Shown here: positions 1 through 13,867 of the stretch, piece by piece
Position numbering within the stretch: the first letter of the stretch is position 1
Layout: each line of letters begins with the position of its first letter
Assembly: GCF_901933205.1 (NCBI RefSeq)
Contig: NC_044584.1
Location: 11,821,001-11,885,000, forward strand
DNA from: Camarhynchus parvulus
Taxonomy: Eukaryota; Chordata; Aves; Passeriformes; Thraupidae
DNA: 64,000 nucleotides
Reading direction: 5' to 3'
Notes under the pieces: generated by a model
Told to the model about the DNA's origin: nothing
The model's database searches: none
What the model saw: the letters and a program-made list of their open reading frames with translations, nothing else
Position numbers and translations under genes: made by a program

Positions 1-3000
1 TATTGCTTTCTCAGACAGGACCATTATTGCATTGTAAAGGATATGTACTTTTCCCCTCATGAGGAGGAGAGAACTGTACAGCACCAGTAAATCAGGTTAT
101 AAATTACTGAGGTATATAAGGCTTGATTCTGGCCCACTGGAGTTGAGGTCCAGGCTCTCATGCTGAGAAGGTCTGCATTTGGTTACACTTCTGTCCTTCA
201 CTCTTTATTTCCAATTACCTAGAAGAAAATAAAAGACTTAGAGCATTGCAGATGGTGTTGTTTAAGGAAGTAGGGGCCAGATTTTTGGTTGTAAATAGGG
301 ATTATTTGGGAAAAGCAATGGCCAGTGCAGTGCTGATCAAATGTTGAGGCTGTCTCAGCTTTGGGAATGTCCCAAGCAAAGCAGTCTGATACTGAGTAGG
401 CAAGTGGCTGCAGCTGCAGTGTTTGGAAACAAATGAGGGCCAAATTCATTCTTGCTGTCTCTGATGTGAGCAATCTGAAGGGGAAAATAATCAACAAATT
501 TTACAGTCAGCTATTTCTGCTCCAGAAATGCAGAGGAAGACACAGCAGTGAGTACCTCACACCCCTGTGGGCTTTTCCCCCTTCAAAATCATGTAGGTTT
601 GTCAAAAAGCAGGGGCAGGATCTGCCTTCTGTGAGCTGACACACTGTGAGAAACCCAGTGTTATGTTCTGTGCACTGAGGGACAATTTCCATCTGTATTT
701 CCATCTAGATCATGTTAGGATCTAAATCAGACCAATCTTTCAGTTTAATGGTTAAATGGAGAATAATAAAACATTTCTATGAGTAAACATGGGGCTGATA
801 AACAAAAAAAAAAAGGAAAATAAACAGCCAACAGCTCCCATTTGGGATCAAACAGGATTATTTTTTTGTCAGATTGAAATTAAAATGATGTTTGTTTGGG
901 TTTTTTTCTGTTGTTGCTGTCTTTCATCCTTCTTTAAAGCAGACCTTAAACTCAATTCCACAGGAATTTACTTTAGAACCCAGCAGCAAGGTTGAAAGCC
1001 TAGACATTGTGTGTTTTACCTGAGGAGAGGAAACGTTCCTGCAGTGTTGTTGAGGCTGAGAAGCAGAGATGTGCTGGAGCTGAGTGCAGTGATCACAAGC
1101 CCTGAGCCCTGCCCAGGCTCCTGCTCTGGGGGCCTCTGCCCATCCTCAGGTGCTCCTGGCTCCAGGTCTGGGAGTGACTGGGACTGGTCCCAGCAAGAGG
1201 CCAGTCCTTGCCATGGGGAAAGCCAGTTCATGGTTATAGTTTACAGGAGAAAAGCCTCATTTCCCCCAAAAAATACATCAGGGAAAGCCCCAGCTCTTTG
1301 TGGCTCTATGCACGTCACAGGGCTGGGTGCTGCCAGATGTGCATGTAAATAGGACTGGAGAAAACATTTGTTGGGTTTTTGGACTGTTTTCAAACAATGA
1401 ACCTTTAAATGTTGGTGAAATCCTTGTAAAATGGTGCTGAGCCAAGTCCTGTTTTTCTGGAAGAGAAAGACTCGACGAGGTTCGTGGAGGAATGTAAATT
1501 GTCAGTATTTCTTTATACATTTCTTCCATCCCTTTTATTCAGGATTGAAAGAGTTAATATAAATTGGACTAATTTTTTGCTCTGCTCTCAAAAATTTATT
1601 TTTTGTAATAAGAAAAACGTTAAGTGTATGAATTCAGTGATGTTTTGCTACCAACCTGTCTGCCTACAAAGAATGTACTGAGGATAAAAGAGTCCAGCAG
1701 AGTAGTGAGATTTAATCTAGGGGACTAAAACATCCACAGTTACCAGCTCAAGAAAAAAAAAATCCTATTTTTCTGCTCTGTGCAGCCTCCCAGAGCTTTT
1801 CTGGGAGCATTAGGGGCACTGCTGGTCTTGGGGGCTATTTCTCAGCTCTTGAGATGGTACAGGTGTCAGGCAGTGGGAATGACAGGTTTTGGCTATCTGA
1901 AGGAATCCTGGACTGATTTATTCTATCTAAAAGAGCTCTGGGGTGCTCACAGAGCAGAGTTGAGCTCTTGGACACTGCAGAGCTCCAAGAGGAGCACTGC
2001 TTCTCCATCTCCTGTGTTCCCCCACCCCTACAGGCACCCAACCCTGAGGCTGCTGGGGAAAGAAATGTAGAAAATGCCATTCTCCTTTGGGCAACTTTAT
2101 TTTGACTGTGCCCTTAAATGGAAAGATTTTGAATCAAAGTTATTTCCACAGGAACCAAGAATTCAGGGTGTTTATTTATCTCCTTGTCACTAATAAAACC
2201 AAATTGCCTGTTAAAAATAGGCCTTGTGCCTTATGCAAACAGGCAGAGGATGATGCAGCAGGCAGGGAATGAGACAGGAAAATGAGTGATCCCAAAATTA
2301 CTTCTCTGTCTGCCACGAGGTTTGGGAAAGGTCTCAGGTCTCTGCTTTGCCTTGTGAAGCCTTGGAGACAGAGCCTCCTTCTGCCAGGAGGTGTTTGCTG
2401 CTGCCTGGGATGTACCAGCCCTGTGGTCACTCCAAACAACCAGGCTGGGAGCCGCCAGTGCTTTTATGCAAACATTGTTAGTGCCAAAACCTCAAACAGG
2501 ACTTGGGCTCCCAGGATGGCAATCTCCTCAGGAGCTGGTCAGTTGAATATAACAATTCATGTGAAAACCAGTCATTTATCTCTCGTTAGGTGTGATTCTT
2601 TAGCCAGACCCTCCTGTCAGAGCCAGCACAATGTACCTGTCTCAGAGGGTGCTGGGGCCACTCCTGGTGCAGAGAACTGAAGAGAGGAGCCACAGAGCTC
2701 CCTCCCTTGCAGCTGCACTCTGCTAAACAACAGCCACAGTGTCTCCAGTGGGAGAAAAAACCAAAATCAGTGCATGTGCTGGGGCTACCCAATGGGTTAT
2801 TCAATACTTGTGTGACAACCTGCATCCAGGAGAAGCAGCAGGGCTTTGCCTCACTCCTCTGGATCAAAGGTGTTCGTAAAGCTCCTGGTGGGTCAGAAGA
2901 GGAATGAGGCTCAAAGTGCAAGAACAGGAGAAAGGATGGGACAAACCTGCAGAAGCAGCATGGCCTGAAACCACACATCATCCTTCAGCTCCTCCCCAGT

Positions 3001-3357
3001 CACGTTGGCTTTCTAATGTTTCATTTATGCCCAGCTGAAGTAACTGAGGCCCTGCAGGGACAGATGGGAAGAGGCAGTGCTGGAGCACATGGAATACATG
3101 AGGGAACTGCTACACAGGCTGGCATTTGCAAAATGTTTTTAAACTGCGTATTTGTCAGCATATAAATGCAACACAAAATCATTAGGAATAAAACAGCAGC
3201 AGGAAACTGTGGACATGACCAACAATTGGCCTGGAACCTTTCATCTTTATCCACTGAGCTGTATCTGTGATTGTGTCCATGTCACAGAGACCTCCTGAGG
3301 GTTCTCCTCATGTGAAACAGGACTGTCACCATTTCAGAGACATCAGTGCCTTTTCCT

Positions 3358-3361
<4 letters not shown>

Positions 3362-3393
<32 letters not shown>
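3362..3393. repeat. (GT)16 microsatellite
   Basis: Thirty-two bases of uninterrupted GT dinucleotide lie between a pyrimidine-rich stretch and CCCCAGC. Length and purity suggest it is likely polymorphic. Confidence 0.97.
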
Positions 3394-3396
<3 letters not shown>

Positions 3397-6300
3397 CAGC
3401 ACGCTGCAGCTCTGTCCCCACAGCAGGCAGGAAAGCCCTGAGGCAGCACATGGGGCACGTGCTAATATTTATCCCTTTGCTGGTATTGATTACTCCCTCA
3501 GGGACTTACAAACAATTCAGACTGAATAACAGCATCCAGAGAGTGCAGCTGCAGTGACTGGTGATGCATCCGACCTGAGGGAGAAGAAAAGAGCCTTCCC
3601 TGGAAATTTTCATGCATGGACAGGTGCTCTGCTGTGTGGGTGGACATATTTCACCACCCTTTGCCATGCAGTGATGGATGGGAGACAAAACACCTCCAAA
3701 AAGACAGAATAGGAAAGTTACAGCACAAAAGAGCTTTCATGAGATTTACCTAACTATGAAGCAAAACCCAGCGAAGGACAGGGTCACCACGCTGGGATCT
3801 GGTTTTAGGAGCAGTTTTGGATCCCCAGCCAGCAAAGGCTTCTTTCTCTTCTGACACATTCTGATGCTGCAGCTGATTTCCCAGTTAGGTTTGGGGATGA
3901 CAGGGCTGTCACTCAGCTGTGCTTTTTCACAGTAGTTTAAAAGTCAGATAGTAAGCAAAACTCCCAAGCTCCTGATGATACCTGTCTCAGGAGGGAGTTT
4001 CTCACCAGAGTATTGACTGGTGCTCTGCTAAAAGGAATATATTAAACCCCAGGTCTCCAGGTAACTCTAGCCCCAGCTTTGCTGAAATCCAGAAGAAAAG
4101 GGATTCCTTGGAATTATGTGTTGCTGAAATATTCTCTGGAGTGAAAAGCTTTGTCCTAACATGATCAGAAATGTCACAAAGAGAATTTTATGCCATTCAA
4201 AGTCTTTCAGCTTAACAGCACCTGCATGAGAGGGGGTCTGAATCCCCACCCACCCATATGTTGAGCTCATACACCCTGTATCACCTTTTCCCACTGAGCT
4301 TCCAGAGAAAAAATATTAAGAACTAGAGAAAACCAAACTAAACCAAAAATACCCCAGACTTACAGATGATGGTCTCCCTCTAGCATGCTGAGGTGATTTT
4401 ATTAACCTTTAAGGAACTGTGTCTCATATTTCCTCCTTACTTTATAAATACACTTGAAGACCTTCAAGGGTTGGTGCAGAGCCCTTCATCAGCCCTGTGC
4501 ATGGACAGCAACTTTCACAGCACTGCAATTCTTCCAGCATGTCAGAAAAAATTCCTTTAAACGTCCCCCAGTGTAACTCATCTGAATTAGTCCTGCTGCT
4601 GATTGTGGGAGGAGAACCACTTGCAAAGCAGGGAATGAATCACTTGAAAATGAATATTAAGCTTGTTTGGAAATGAAACCAAAAGAACTGAGTCAACACA
4701 GACTCTCCTCCCCGTGGGAGACAGGCTGCTCAGCAATCCCCATATCCCAGCAGTGCACGTTGGGTGTGTGCAGCATCCTCACACAGCCTGGCTGCAGGGT
4801 AACCACCGTGCCTCAAGGGCTGCAGCGCCCATCCCTTGCTGGGCTCTCCAGATTGCAGGGGTGACTGAAACACAGTGCTCCAAATCTTCCCCTCCACTCC
4901 CCAGGGGCTGTGCCCCCACCTCCCTGACAGGGGGAGTGGATCTTGCTCATCTTTCCCTTGGCTGTGGCAGCATCAGGTGTTCCAGAGCTCTCGTTCATCC
5001 CCATGCAGACACAGTGGGGCAAAGCAGGATCCTGCCTGCTCCAGGGTGTGTGGGATGGCTGTGCTGCTGTCACCCTGCCAGGCTTTCTGGGCTACCCAGG
5101 GGGCTTTTGGCAGTAATTGGTGGTTTTCCATGGGAGCTACTAGGTAATGCTTGGGGTTCTTCAGAGCCACACTACAAAACAGGAATGAACTTGACAAAAG
5201 ACACAAACTATACGGTAATGAAATATGGTCATGAAAAGGGGCCAGACTCAGCTCTTCTTTTCACAACAATTTGAGTTATTTCAATGTATTTTAAATAGTT
5301 AATGACTTTGTTGTTCATTCAGCTCAAACCATCTAAAATAATAAAAGAATTAGAGGGAGAAAAGGAAGTTAAAGGTGGTCAGAAATCCAGCCAAAACATT
5401 TGGCAAATAAAGAAACCCAGCCTGCCTGTGTGTGAGCAGCGGTATTTGGGGTTAATGACACTTTTTGTCCAGACTGGAGCAGAGAAAAGGAAATTCTCAA
5501 GACTTAAAAATATTGCTGTAATGTGAACCACAGTTCTCAGCCAGCTCTTGTTCTGAAGTTATTTATTTGCCATGACTAATTTGCAGTTTCAGATGCGGTC
5601 ACCGCCTCACACGTGGCATTGCCGGGGCTCACTTGGAGCCCAGCAAAGGAGCTCTGCCAGTTCCCATGGGCAGTGCCAGCCCTGCTCTGCAGCCCAAACC
5701 CAAACCCCATTCACAATGAGTTCCTGAAATGCATTTCCCAGGCATGCAGGATGCTCACACACCAACACTGAAGGGCGGGTGCAGACTCAGATCACTGCCT
5801 CACTATTTCTCTTCTTGCCCTGTCTGTTTTTTTTTTCTTTTTTCGATTAATCAGCTCAGGGATGCAGAGAAGCCAAGTGTCTTGACACCACAGAGGTAAT
5901 TTGGGAAGGGCAGGCAGGCTGCAAATCTCCCAGCAGTGGGACCAGCATTTGGCTCAGCTCGGCTGTTGCCCCTGGTTTTAGGGTAAACACGTTGTTAAGT
6001 TTGTTCAGCCAACCATCACTTCCCATTTTCCGTGCCCAGAGAGCAGGATGAGGCAGGCAGCACTGCAAACACAGGTGGTTTAAGGGTTCTCCTCACCCTA
6101 AATCTCCTCTGTGGGGTGAAGAGAGCATGTCCTGATGCCCCTTTCCCAGCACAGACAGTCTCTAGATCTGCCTTTAATTAAGATGAAAAAGGGGGGCTTG
6201 GGGGGGATTCTGGGTTGATTTCTGGCACTTTCAAATTCCTTTAGTTCTGTGTGACGTACATTGGGCATGAGCTGAGATGCACCAGGCAGAGAGCTGGGCT

Positions 6301-6530
6301 AAAAATAAACCCAGAATGTCACTGCTGTGTCAGTCTCCTGTTGATATTTCTTGGTTTGTTTTATGACATCTTTGAGGCCAGTCAAGTGTGGGGGGAAAAA
6401 CAAAAGAGAGAGAATGTTTGCTTTTTGAGCCTGGATTAAGGGTGAGCTGGTACAAATCATGTCATTTCACTGAGTGGATCCAGTGTCTGTGATGCTGGTT
6501 CACACTCATGCTCATGCACTCTAAATGAGA

Positions 6531-6630
6531 ACTATCTTGTTCTTATTTAATAATAATTAGCTTGTGCTAATTTATAATGCATTATCGTATTGATACCAAT
6601 TTAATTGATGTTAATTAATTAAAGGAATGG
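6531..6630. other. AT-rich block with clustered TAAT/ATTA motifs, candidate conserved non-coding element
   Basis: The block contains many TAATTA, TTAATTAA and AATTAG type homeodomain core motifs and one CpG (TTATCGTATTG) in otherwise CpG-poor DNA. It has no repeat structure. This resembles deeply conserved vertebrate enhancers, but the call rests on composition only. Confidence 0.25.
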
Positions 6631-7185
6631 ACAAATTAAATCAGCACTTACCTATCCATGTGAAAGAAAGGGGCTTAGAGTCAGCAAGTAGCAGAGTGCT
6701 GGCTCCCCAAAGAGAGACCAGGGGAATGTGAGGTGCTGATCCAGTGAACCTCAGGTTAGGGACTTACTGGATCTATGGAGAGAAGGACTAAATCTGACAA
6801 AAAATGCTCCTAAACAGGGAATTCTGGAAAGAAATGCATGCTTTTAAATGCATTTGGACATTGCATCAATTGCCTGGGGCTGCAAGGTCTCTGCAGTGAG
6901 CAGGTCCCAGTACATCCCCACTCTGTGATGGGCTGCAGTGGTCCCTGGGCTGTCCCTCCCCAGGGGACAGCCTCCCCCGCAGCTTGGCTGGTCCTGCTGT
7001 GGCCAGGCTGCTGGGAAGTAGCTCACAGCACTTTTTCTTTTTTACTGGAGGCAAAAAGTAATTTCTTCCTCTGAAGGCCAGGGCTGGAGCCGTCCTCTGC
7101 TAATGAATGCAAACCATCAGTGAGCAGTAATGGAAAACCGGGGATGATGTGGCAGGCAGTGGCTTGCTTTCATGGCACCAGAAAA

Positions 7186-7345
7186 GCCCTTTTAAATTTA
7201 AATTTAGCAAAGAATTTAAAGCACATATAGGCAGACTCTATTAGAAAGTGAAATATTTGATCTCAGTTATTAATCTGTTATAAGAATACTTTCATTTCCT
7301 TGCCATGTGTATCCAGTGATAGACTTTCATAAATGAGATCACATT
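7186..7345. other. AT-rich non-repetitive block, candidate conserved element
   Basis: The block begins with a near-palindromic TTTAAATTTAAATTTAGC and continues with unique AT-rich sequence holding CAGTTATTAATC and CATAAATGAGATC motifs. There is no open frame. It may be an enhancer-like element or simple AT-rich drift. Confidence 0.2.
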
Positions 7346-10300
7346 AAAATGTACTTTCTGTTTCTAGTCAAATCTCTCTTATTATTATGCAAGTCCTAGT
7401 TAGGAAAAAAAAACAATTACAGAAGCAGACTAAGAAGAGCATATTATTTTAACTCATTTATACAAGTGAAATACTGCTCCTACTTGAAGGCTGTACATTG
7501 TGCACTACTAACACCCTGGGAAGAGGTTGCTCCATTGCAGCCTTGCTACCAGATTTGGGACAATTTATGGGCAGTGGAAATACAAATAGAGTTTAAACCA
7601 GCCCATGTGGTGTGGGGTACTGCTCTGTGTATATACACACAGATATACATATGTATTTTTATATGGAGTATATTCATATCGAAGTATTATATTCCTATTG
7701 AAGTATTACATTTGGCCTCTGTCTTACTGAAATCAAATCTATGTTAAGGATTGTCCATAATTAATGAGAGCTATCATTCCTGACATGCTGCACCAAGGGC
7801 AGACAAGTGTTTTAGGAAGTTTCCATGTGCCCAGGGAGGCTGGGAGCCTCTGCTGCCCTGGTGCTACCTGTGGACATGTGCAGGGATTGTGTCAGCCCAG
7901 CTGGGCCAGGGGTGAGGGCTCTGCAGAGCTGCACTGCCTGCTCTGGTGGAGGTATTAATTCAGAGAAGAGACCACTGGCAGCCTGGAACCAGCACAGAGC
8001 ATCATGATGGATGTTTCAGAGTGAGAAGAAAAAAGGGCTTTACATCTTATAAATCACTTTGGCTGATTAGGCACAAATGTCTGTTTTAAACCTTCAAATC
8101 TGGGCACCCAAACCATGTCATAATCCTGCCACTTTCTGAATGTCTTTTCACTCCATTCAAGCAGCCTGGCAGACCCAGCAGGGGCCACAGCATCTGCTGT
8201 CATGCTGCTGGAGCAGAAAGCTTTACTTCCAGATTCACCAATGCCCTGGATCCAAATGCTTCTCCAGGATGGGGCAGCCATGGTGTGCAGTGAAGGTGTA
8301 CATTGTACATCATGCTTTAGCTGAAAAGTCCAGTCTGGTGTCTTCCAGAAGAGGGTGCAGCTCGAGGCTTGAATCTGCAAAATGCAGGATACTTGGTGGA
8401 TCATGTTAATGCTATTAATAAATTAACTTGAAACTCCTTGCCTGTGAATTTAGGATCCTGGCATGATTCTGCTTTGCTTGAGAGCTGGCCAGAACAAACT
8501 GGTGCTTGGCAATTTACTCCAGGACATGAAGTGTCTGAGCCTTGTTCCCCCAGAGTCCCCCAGCTCCAGGCTCAGCCCTTCCCCATCCAGGTGGGATTCA
8601 CAGTTGATGCCTCAGCTGTGCCCCAGCTCAGAACCCTGCAGTCAGGGCAGGGAGCAGCCAGAATGCTGATTTGGCACCAGAATAGCCACGATCATCTTTC
8701 CTGGAAGAATGAAAAATTGCCATCCGTGTCCGGTTTTAACTTCAGTATAACCTCAGTATCTCCTCTTTTTTAATCATTCATAGACAGTAAAGATTTACAG
8801 CTGTTTGCATTTGTGAAGCCTCAGATTACTAAGAGCCTCTGATTTTTGGAAAATAGGTTACAGATTCTTTAGCAACAGATGAGGAAATGCCAAATTTCAA
8901 AATCCCCATTGTCAAGGCAATTAAATACCTTGTTCCTGTTGCACTTGGTTTACTGGGCAGCTGTTGGCAAACTGCTCTGCTCTGGGTTTTGTGTCATTGT
9001 GTGAATAACCATGTTCTAGACTATAAATAATAATTCCAATAAGAGACCTGAGGCATGGCAGATGCAGGGATGTGGTGATGGTGTTTCCAGCAGACAGAGA
9101 GCACAGCCTTTCCTGCCAGTGTGACACTCTCTCAGACCAGCCTCTCCATGGTGAGCTGGGATTCCTGTGCCTTACAGAGCAGACTCTCACTGAAGTCTAC
9201 AAGGCAAACAAAACACTTGAGCACCTGGTAGCCTGATTTCCAACTCCCCCCTCAACCTTTCCTTTAAAGTAGTGGCCAATGACGCATTTGGAGATAATTA
9301 AAACAAAGGTTGAGGGGTTTTTGTTTTAATATGCCATGACTATTAGCAGCTGGATTAGGAATCAGCCAGCACAAAAGCAGCATACTTCTTATACCAGCTA
9401 TAAATAAAACCAGGCTTCAAATTTGAAAGCAGGATTTTTTTTTCTTTTTCTCCTCCACAGAAGATCTTTTCTTTGTGCCAAGACTAAAATATTAGCACTG
9501 CATTCCCTCCTCTGTTTAAACAGACCTCATTGCATCTAAGTGCCAAAAAAATGGAATTCCTGAACAGCAGGTGAAAAGAAAACACAAGATCAAATGCAGT
9601 TCTGGCTGCCAAGAGAACCTGCAGCACGGCTTGGGGGTGCATGAAAAGTCATGCAGCTCCTGGTGCTGTCAAAGACTTCTGGAAGGTCATCAAGGAGTTT
9701 TTTTCAAGCATCCCACATCAAAAAGCTGCACAGGGAGACAAACCTGCAATACATCATGGGGATGGTGCTAAAGATACCAATCATCCACTTTTAGGAGAAT
9801 TTAACTTTTCCCCATCATATCTATGGAAGCAGCTCTGTGTGGAGACCAGGGTATGGAAATAAATGTAAGTGCTCACACTGGGTGAGCATTAGGCAATGGC
9901 TGGTTTGGGTCCATAACCCAGCAGGGAGCTATGGAAGAAATGTGTCTTTCTGAGCTCATCCTTGCACTAAAGGCAAAGGACACATATTTTGCTGCTCTTG
10001 GAACAGCCAGCCCTTGCATTAATTCATATTTCTGCACCCAGCTGGACATCTGTAAGCCCAAGAATCTTTCTCTTTGGCTGATGCACCCTTTGGGGACGCA
10101 GGGAAGAAACTGCTTCAGCACTGCTCATGGTTAATGGCCTTCAGGAAACACTTCAGTTGAGCTCCTCATTGATCCTTTGCCTACCATTCCTTGTCATCGC
10201 TGGAAAAAGCAGAGAAGCTCTGGCCCAAAAGCAGACATCTGGGTTTGAAAACAAGGATTTGGACATTTCTCTGGGTCCCACTGTGCTGGCAGTGCTGGGA

Positions 10301-10597
10301 GCCCGGCAAAGTTCATCCACCTTCCACCCCTGCACTGGGGGCAGCACGCAGGTGAGGCTGCAGCACTGCCTGTGAGCAATGACAGATTCCCAGAAGGTTT
10401 CATCAATGCTTCCCCCATAAAGGCTATGGCTGAGAAATGCCTGACCAGGCAGCAGCACTGGGATCACAGGCTGGAAGTGCTCAGGCCCATTTTCCCTCCT
10501 AAAAATCACCAAGCAGCAAAATTCTTTCAAATAAGACACACATTGGTGGGGTTGAAAATAATACAAAGTGCACATGCTCCTAAAGACAGCCTTTTTT

Positions 10598-10603
10598 TTT
10601 ATT
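10598..10603 (-). promoter_or_regulatory. Candidate distal poly(A) signal AATAAA of XYLT1
   Basis: TTTATT on the plus strand reads AATAAA on the transcribed strand. The minus strand just downstream (about 10595-10545) is G/T-containing (GCATGTGCACTTTGTATT), as expected of a downstream element. It lies where the AT-rich UTR-like sequence gives way to ordinary intergenic composition. It is chosen over the upstream hexamers only by position and context, so transcript data could move the end. Confidence 0.4.
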
Positions 10604-11001
10604 TTAAAACTCTGCATCTGAAAACACCGTATGACAGAAAGCATTATATACACTGCAGTGTTTTTGGTATAATACAGTATTTCATACATCCATTTCTTTT
10701 TCTGCAAAAAAATTTGCTTTGTCGGACAAACAACCAAACTCCCATTGACAAAGAATACAGCTAAGGCACATTGTTTCTGCTAAATGAAAGACAAAAGGGT
10801 GCAAAAAAGGGTAGTGCAATAATTGCTGAAAATCACATTCTACTACAAGAAAAGCATTCTGACTTTGAACTTTGATTACTGGTCAATTTAAGACATTTCA
10901 ATATCTCATAAAATACTCCTTTAAATAAATAGCAAAATATCTACATCTTTCAGTGTGTTCCATTTGAATTTCCAATTTTTTTAAACTTTTTTTTTTCCCT
11001 G

Positions 11002-11009
11002 TATATACA
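11002..11009 (-). promoter_or_regulatory. Possible Pumilio-type element TGTATATA in the distal 3' UTR
   Basis: The transcribed strand reads TGTATATA, matching the Pumilio recognition consensus TGTANATA, inside an AT-rich stretch about 400 nt before the inferred mRNA end. An eight-base match in AT-rich DNA can occur by chance. Confidence 0.2.
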
Positions 11010-13837
11010 TGGTTTTCTTTTTTCTTATTCAATAGATTACAAAATATTTCTGTACAATTTTATGCATATTATGATCTATAACAAAATAGTTATTTCTTAA
11101 AACTATATTACCACCAGTCTTTGAAAATGACAGAATAGGAATAACTTATTATGGACTATGTTAGGCAATAGAAAAATCCAATCAAACCAAAACAGAACCA
11201 TAAGGACAAAGTCAGAAAAATAATTTCATTACATTGAATTAATTATTTTAGTTTCACAAATCTTGTTTTAAATGTAAACCCTTTTCAGTTGCCTTTGGGT
11301 TGTATCCACATATGAATACCAACACAGGACAGGATGTGGGATTGCTAAAAGCACTGCAGCCTGCCGGGAATATTGGTGCTACTCACTGAAACATGACAGT
11401 TCTCATGGAGGAAAGTATTAAAGAAACCCAACACATACAAGCCTTAGCAGAAGTCATTGCTTTCTGCTGACTTTGACAACCTTTGAAAGAAGCTCCAAAT
11501 GCCAGATTTTTGGAAATGCATTTATGACAAAACAACCATGTTCTAAATGTACTCTTAGATTCCCAACCAACACCTAAATCTGGCCCTATGTGGTGACGTT
11601 CTTCAGATTTTAAGACCATACCATTAAGAGGATATTTTTTCTCCCAGCTACCAGTACAAATCTGAGAGGAAAGCTACTACAGCATGTTAAAATGAGTGAA
11701 ATTACTCTACAATTTGTCTTGTGCAACTGAGAGCAGTCTGTCCTGTTGTAGTCTGAAGATAAATTAGAAGTTACTAAGTTTGTACTTTGTATGTAATTAA
11801 ACCAAGTTCCTTATCTACAGTGACTTGCGAGAAACAGAGCTCATAATTTCCTAAGGTTTTATATGAATGTCTGAGACTTCCTTTTGCCCGAAGGGAAGGT
11901 CATTTTCTTTCCTTAAAGACTGCATTTGTAAGCAATTTCCATTGTATTTGTGAAGTATAAGCTGACAGCAACACCACCGAGCTGTAATAGAAATCTCAAG
12001 GTGCCTTTTATTCATTCTGCAACAAACAGAGAAAGTGAGCAAGACACAGACAACACCAAAGTTCCTAACACAGTTTAAGGCCACATTTAGAAAGGATGGA
12101 AGTAAGGCTTTCTTTAAGGGGCAACACACTGGATGCCACAATGGGAACAGACACCGAGCGATCCAAAGCTGATAGGATTCATCCACAGAAAAGCTGAAAC
12201 AACACCCTAGTTTTGGCCAGCAGGTCTGTGCCTTTTTTTGGATCCAAGCAGGAAAATAAAATGAAATGCCATAAACATCCTCCTCTGGAATATTCCCAGC
12301 AAACTGAAGGTGCTCCCTTAGCAGGAGTGCTATTGTCTCAGTCTAGGGTGTTAATTACAACAGAACCAAAGACAAGCCGAGTCATTACAATATACAAATG
12401 CAGCGCCATGAACCGCGCCTAGAATCGTCACTCTGGTATCAGAGGCACCTGTACAGTATCTTGCTGTTTATTTGGCAAGGTTACAAGTAATACTTCTAGG
12501 TTGTAACAAAGTAGAAAGAGAATTTGCATAGATTGTACATTCAGTTCAAGGTGATTTCTGGTACCTTTTTTGTTGTTCTCAGGTAAACGTGTTTGCAGAC
12601 ACAGTGAGGTAGCAGCTGTGGTAGCACCCATGAGCAAAAGAAGGTAACCAAGGCAGAAGCAAAGAGCAGAGTTATCAACACACTACTGTTAGTAAGAAGG
12701 AACGGAATCAACGTGGTACCTGCAGTGTCACACCATGAGGGTAACTGCTCCCAACACCACACATAACTGAGACATCCTAATGCTGCCCTGGTCCTGGGCA
12801 GCACAGGCTGTAAGGCCTTGTAGCTCAATTTTAAATGCTCTCAGCCTGGTTATTCTTTCCCTTACTCTGATGATGGTGGTGAAGGTTTTGAAGGTCAATC
12901 TCTTCTACAATATGCCTTTGTAGGGAATTACAAATCAGAGTGTTTGCTTGCCTTTGAAGATTCTGCAGGAAAATGTGCTGTCCTACAAATTTTTCCTTGC
13001 TGTCCTCAATCCTAATTCACATTTCTTTGGCTCCTCTGTGCCTGGCTGCAGCGGCAGCTGTCCTCAGGGCTCAGCAGCAGGTATTCCTGCTCTCAGGAAC
13101 TCCTCCTGGGCCTCTGGAAGGGCAGTGCTCTGTCCTCTCTAACACTGAGAGGACACTCCTCCCTACTGAGAGGAAACCACTCCCTACCCTCTGTCAGCAT
13201 CATCCCTGGAGCTGCCTTGGCAGAAGCCTGAGGGTTTGGTTTGGAAAGGCTTTTTTACATTATGTTTTCAATTGTCATTTAATATGGGCTTAAGTCCTAC
13301 TAATCCTTAAGACTACACTGGAGGTCTTGAATGGTAGAAATAAAGACATGGATCATTATCTTTTCACAGCTGGACTGAAACAAAGGCCAGTGAGAAAGGC
13401 TGCCAACCATGTCCCACCAGGTCTGTCTTATTCTGCTACTGAATTATCAAATAACCAAGTCTCCTCTTATATATCAGATTTCCAGGCCTGAAAATCAGGA
13501 CAAGGTAACTGCTGGCTTCCACCAACTCCTTCCTGTGCAAGTACTGAACTGACTGAAGACTGCTCTGAAAAGCCAACTTTCTGCAACTTTCCTCATCTGC
13601 AGGTTTCTGAAGAGCCTAAGGGATTTAGCTCAGTCAAGTATAAAACTTCCTGCTCTATGGAAAGTGCTGGAGTTGGCCAAGGTTTCATGTGGCCAGCTCC
13701 TGAAGCTTTGGGAGCTGGGAAGACGACAAAGAGGCCATGTTAGCCAGTGGCAAGATGGCAATTCTCTAGTGCTCTGATGAAAGAGAACTAGAGAAATCAA
13801 CAGAAAACTGGTCCTCATTGCTAGGCCACAAGAAACA

Positions 13838-13867
13838 TCTGGATCTTGTCTATCTGGATCTTGTCTA
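13838..13867. repeat. 15-bp perfect tandem duplication in the 3' UTR
   Basis: The unit TCTGGATCTTGTCTA occurs twice back to back (13838-13852 and 13853-13867). It is short and perfect, probably a recent slippage event. Confidence 0.9.

Larger units (their letters stand above)
1..10579. other. Apparent intergenic DNA downstream of XYLT1
   Basis: No exon with family resemblance, RNA gene or intact transposon is recognisable. Open frames of up to 203 residues (4663-5274, plus strand) are low-complexity translations rich in Ser, Pro, Cys and Gly, with no domain. Structured items are the (GT)16 microsatellite at 3362-3393 and AT-rich blocks at 6531-6630 and 7186-7345. G-rich runs occur at 6191-6206 and A or T runs at about 805-816 and 5828-5837. 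Very old repeats or a lncRNA could be missed by eye. Confidence 0.6.

Noticed and set aside
4663..5274. 203-residue plus-strand open frame
   Set aside because: It is the longest frame in the window but has no recognisable domain, a biased Ser/Pro/Cys/Gly composition and no splice context. It lies in intergenic DNA and is most likely chance.
6191..6206. G-quadruplex candidate from two long G runs
   Set aside because: Only two clear G tracts plus one weaker GGG are present. Four well-spaced runs are not clearly available, so the case is weak.
10153..10737. 194-residue minus-strand open frame at the end of the presumed UTR
   Set aside because: It straddles the inferred poly(A) signal, has poly-Lys/Phe stretches from A/T runs and resembles no family.
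11851..12186. 111-residue minus-strand open frame in the 3' UTR
   Set aside because: Cysteine/leucine-rich chance translation of UTR sequence with no known homologue recognised. A downstream frame in a long UTR is not expected to be translated.
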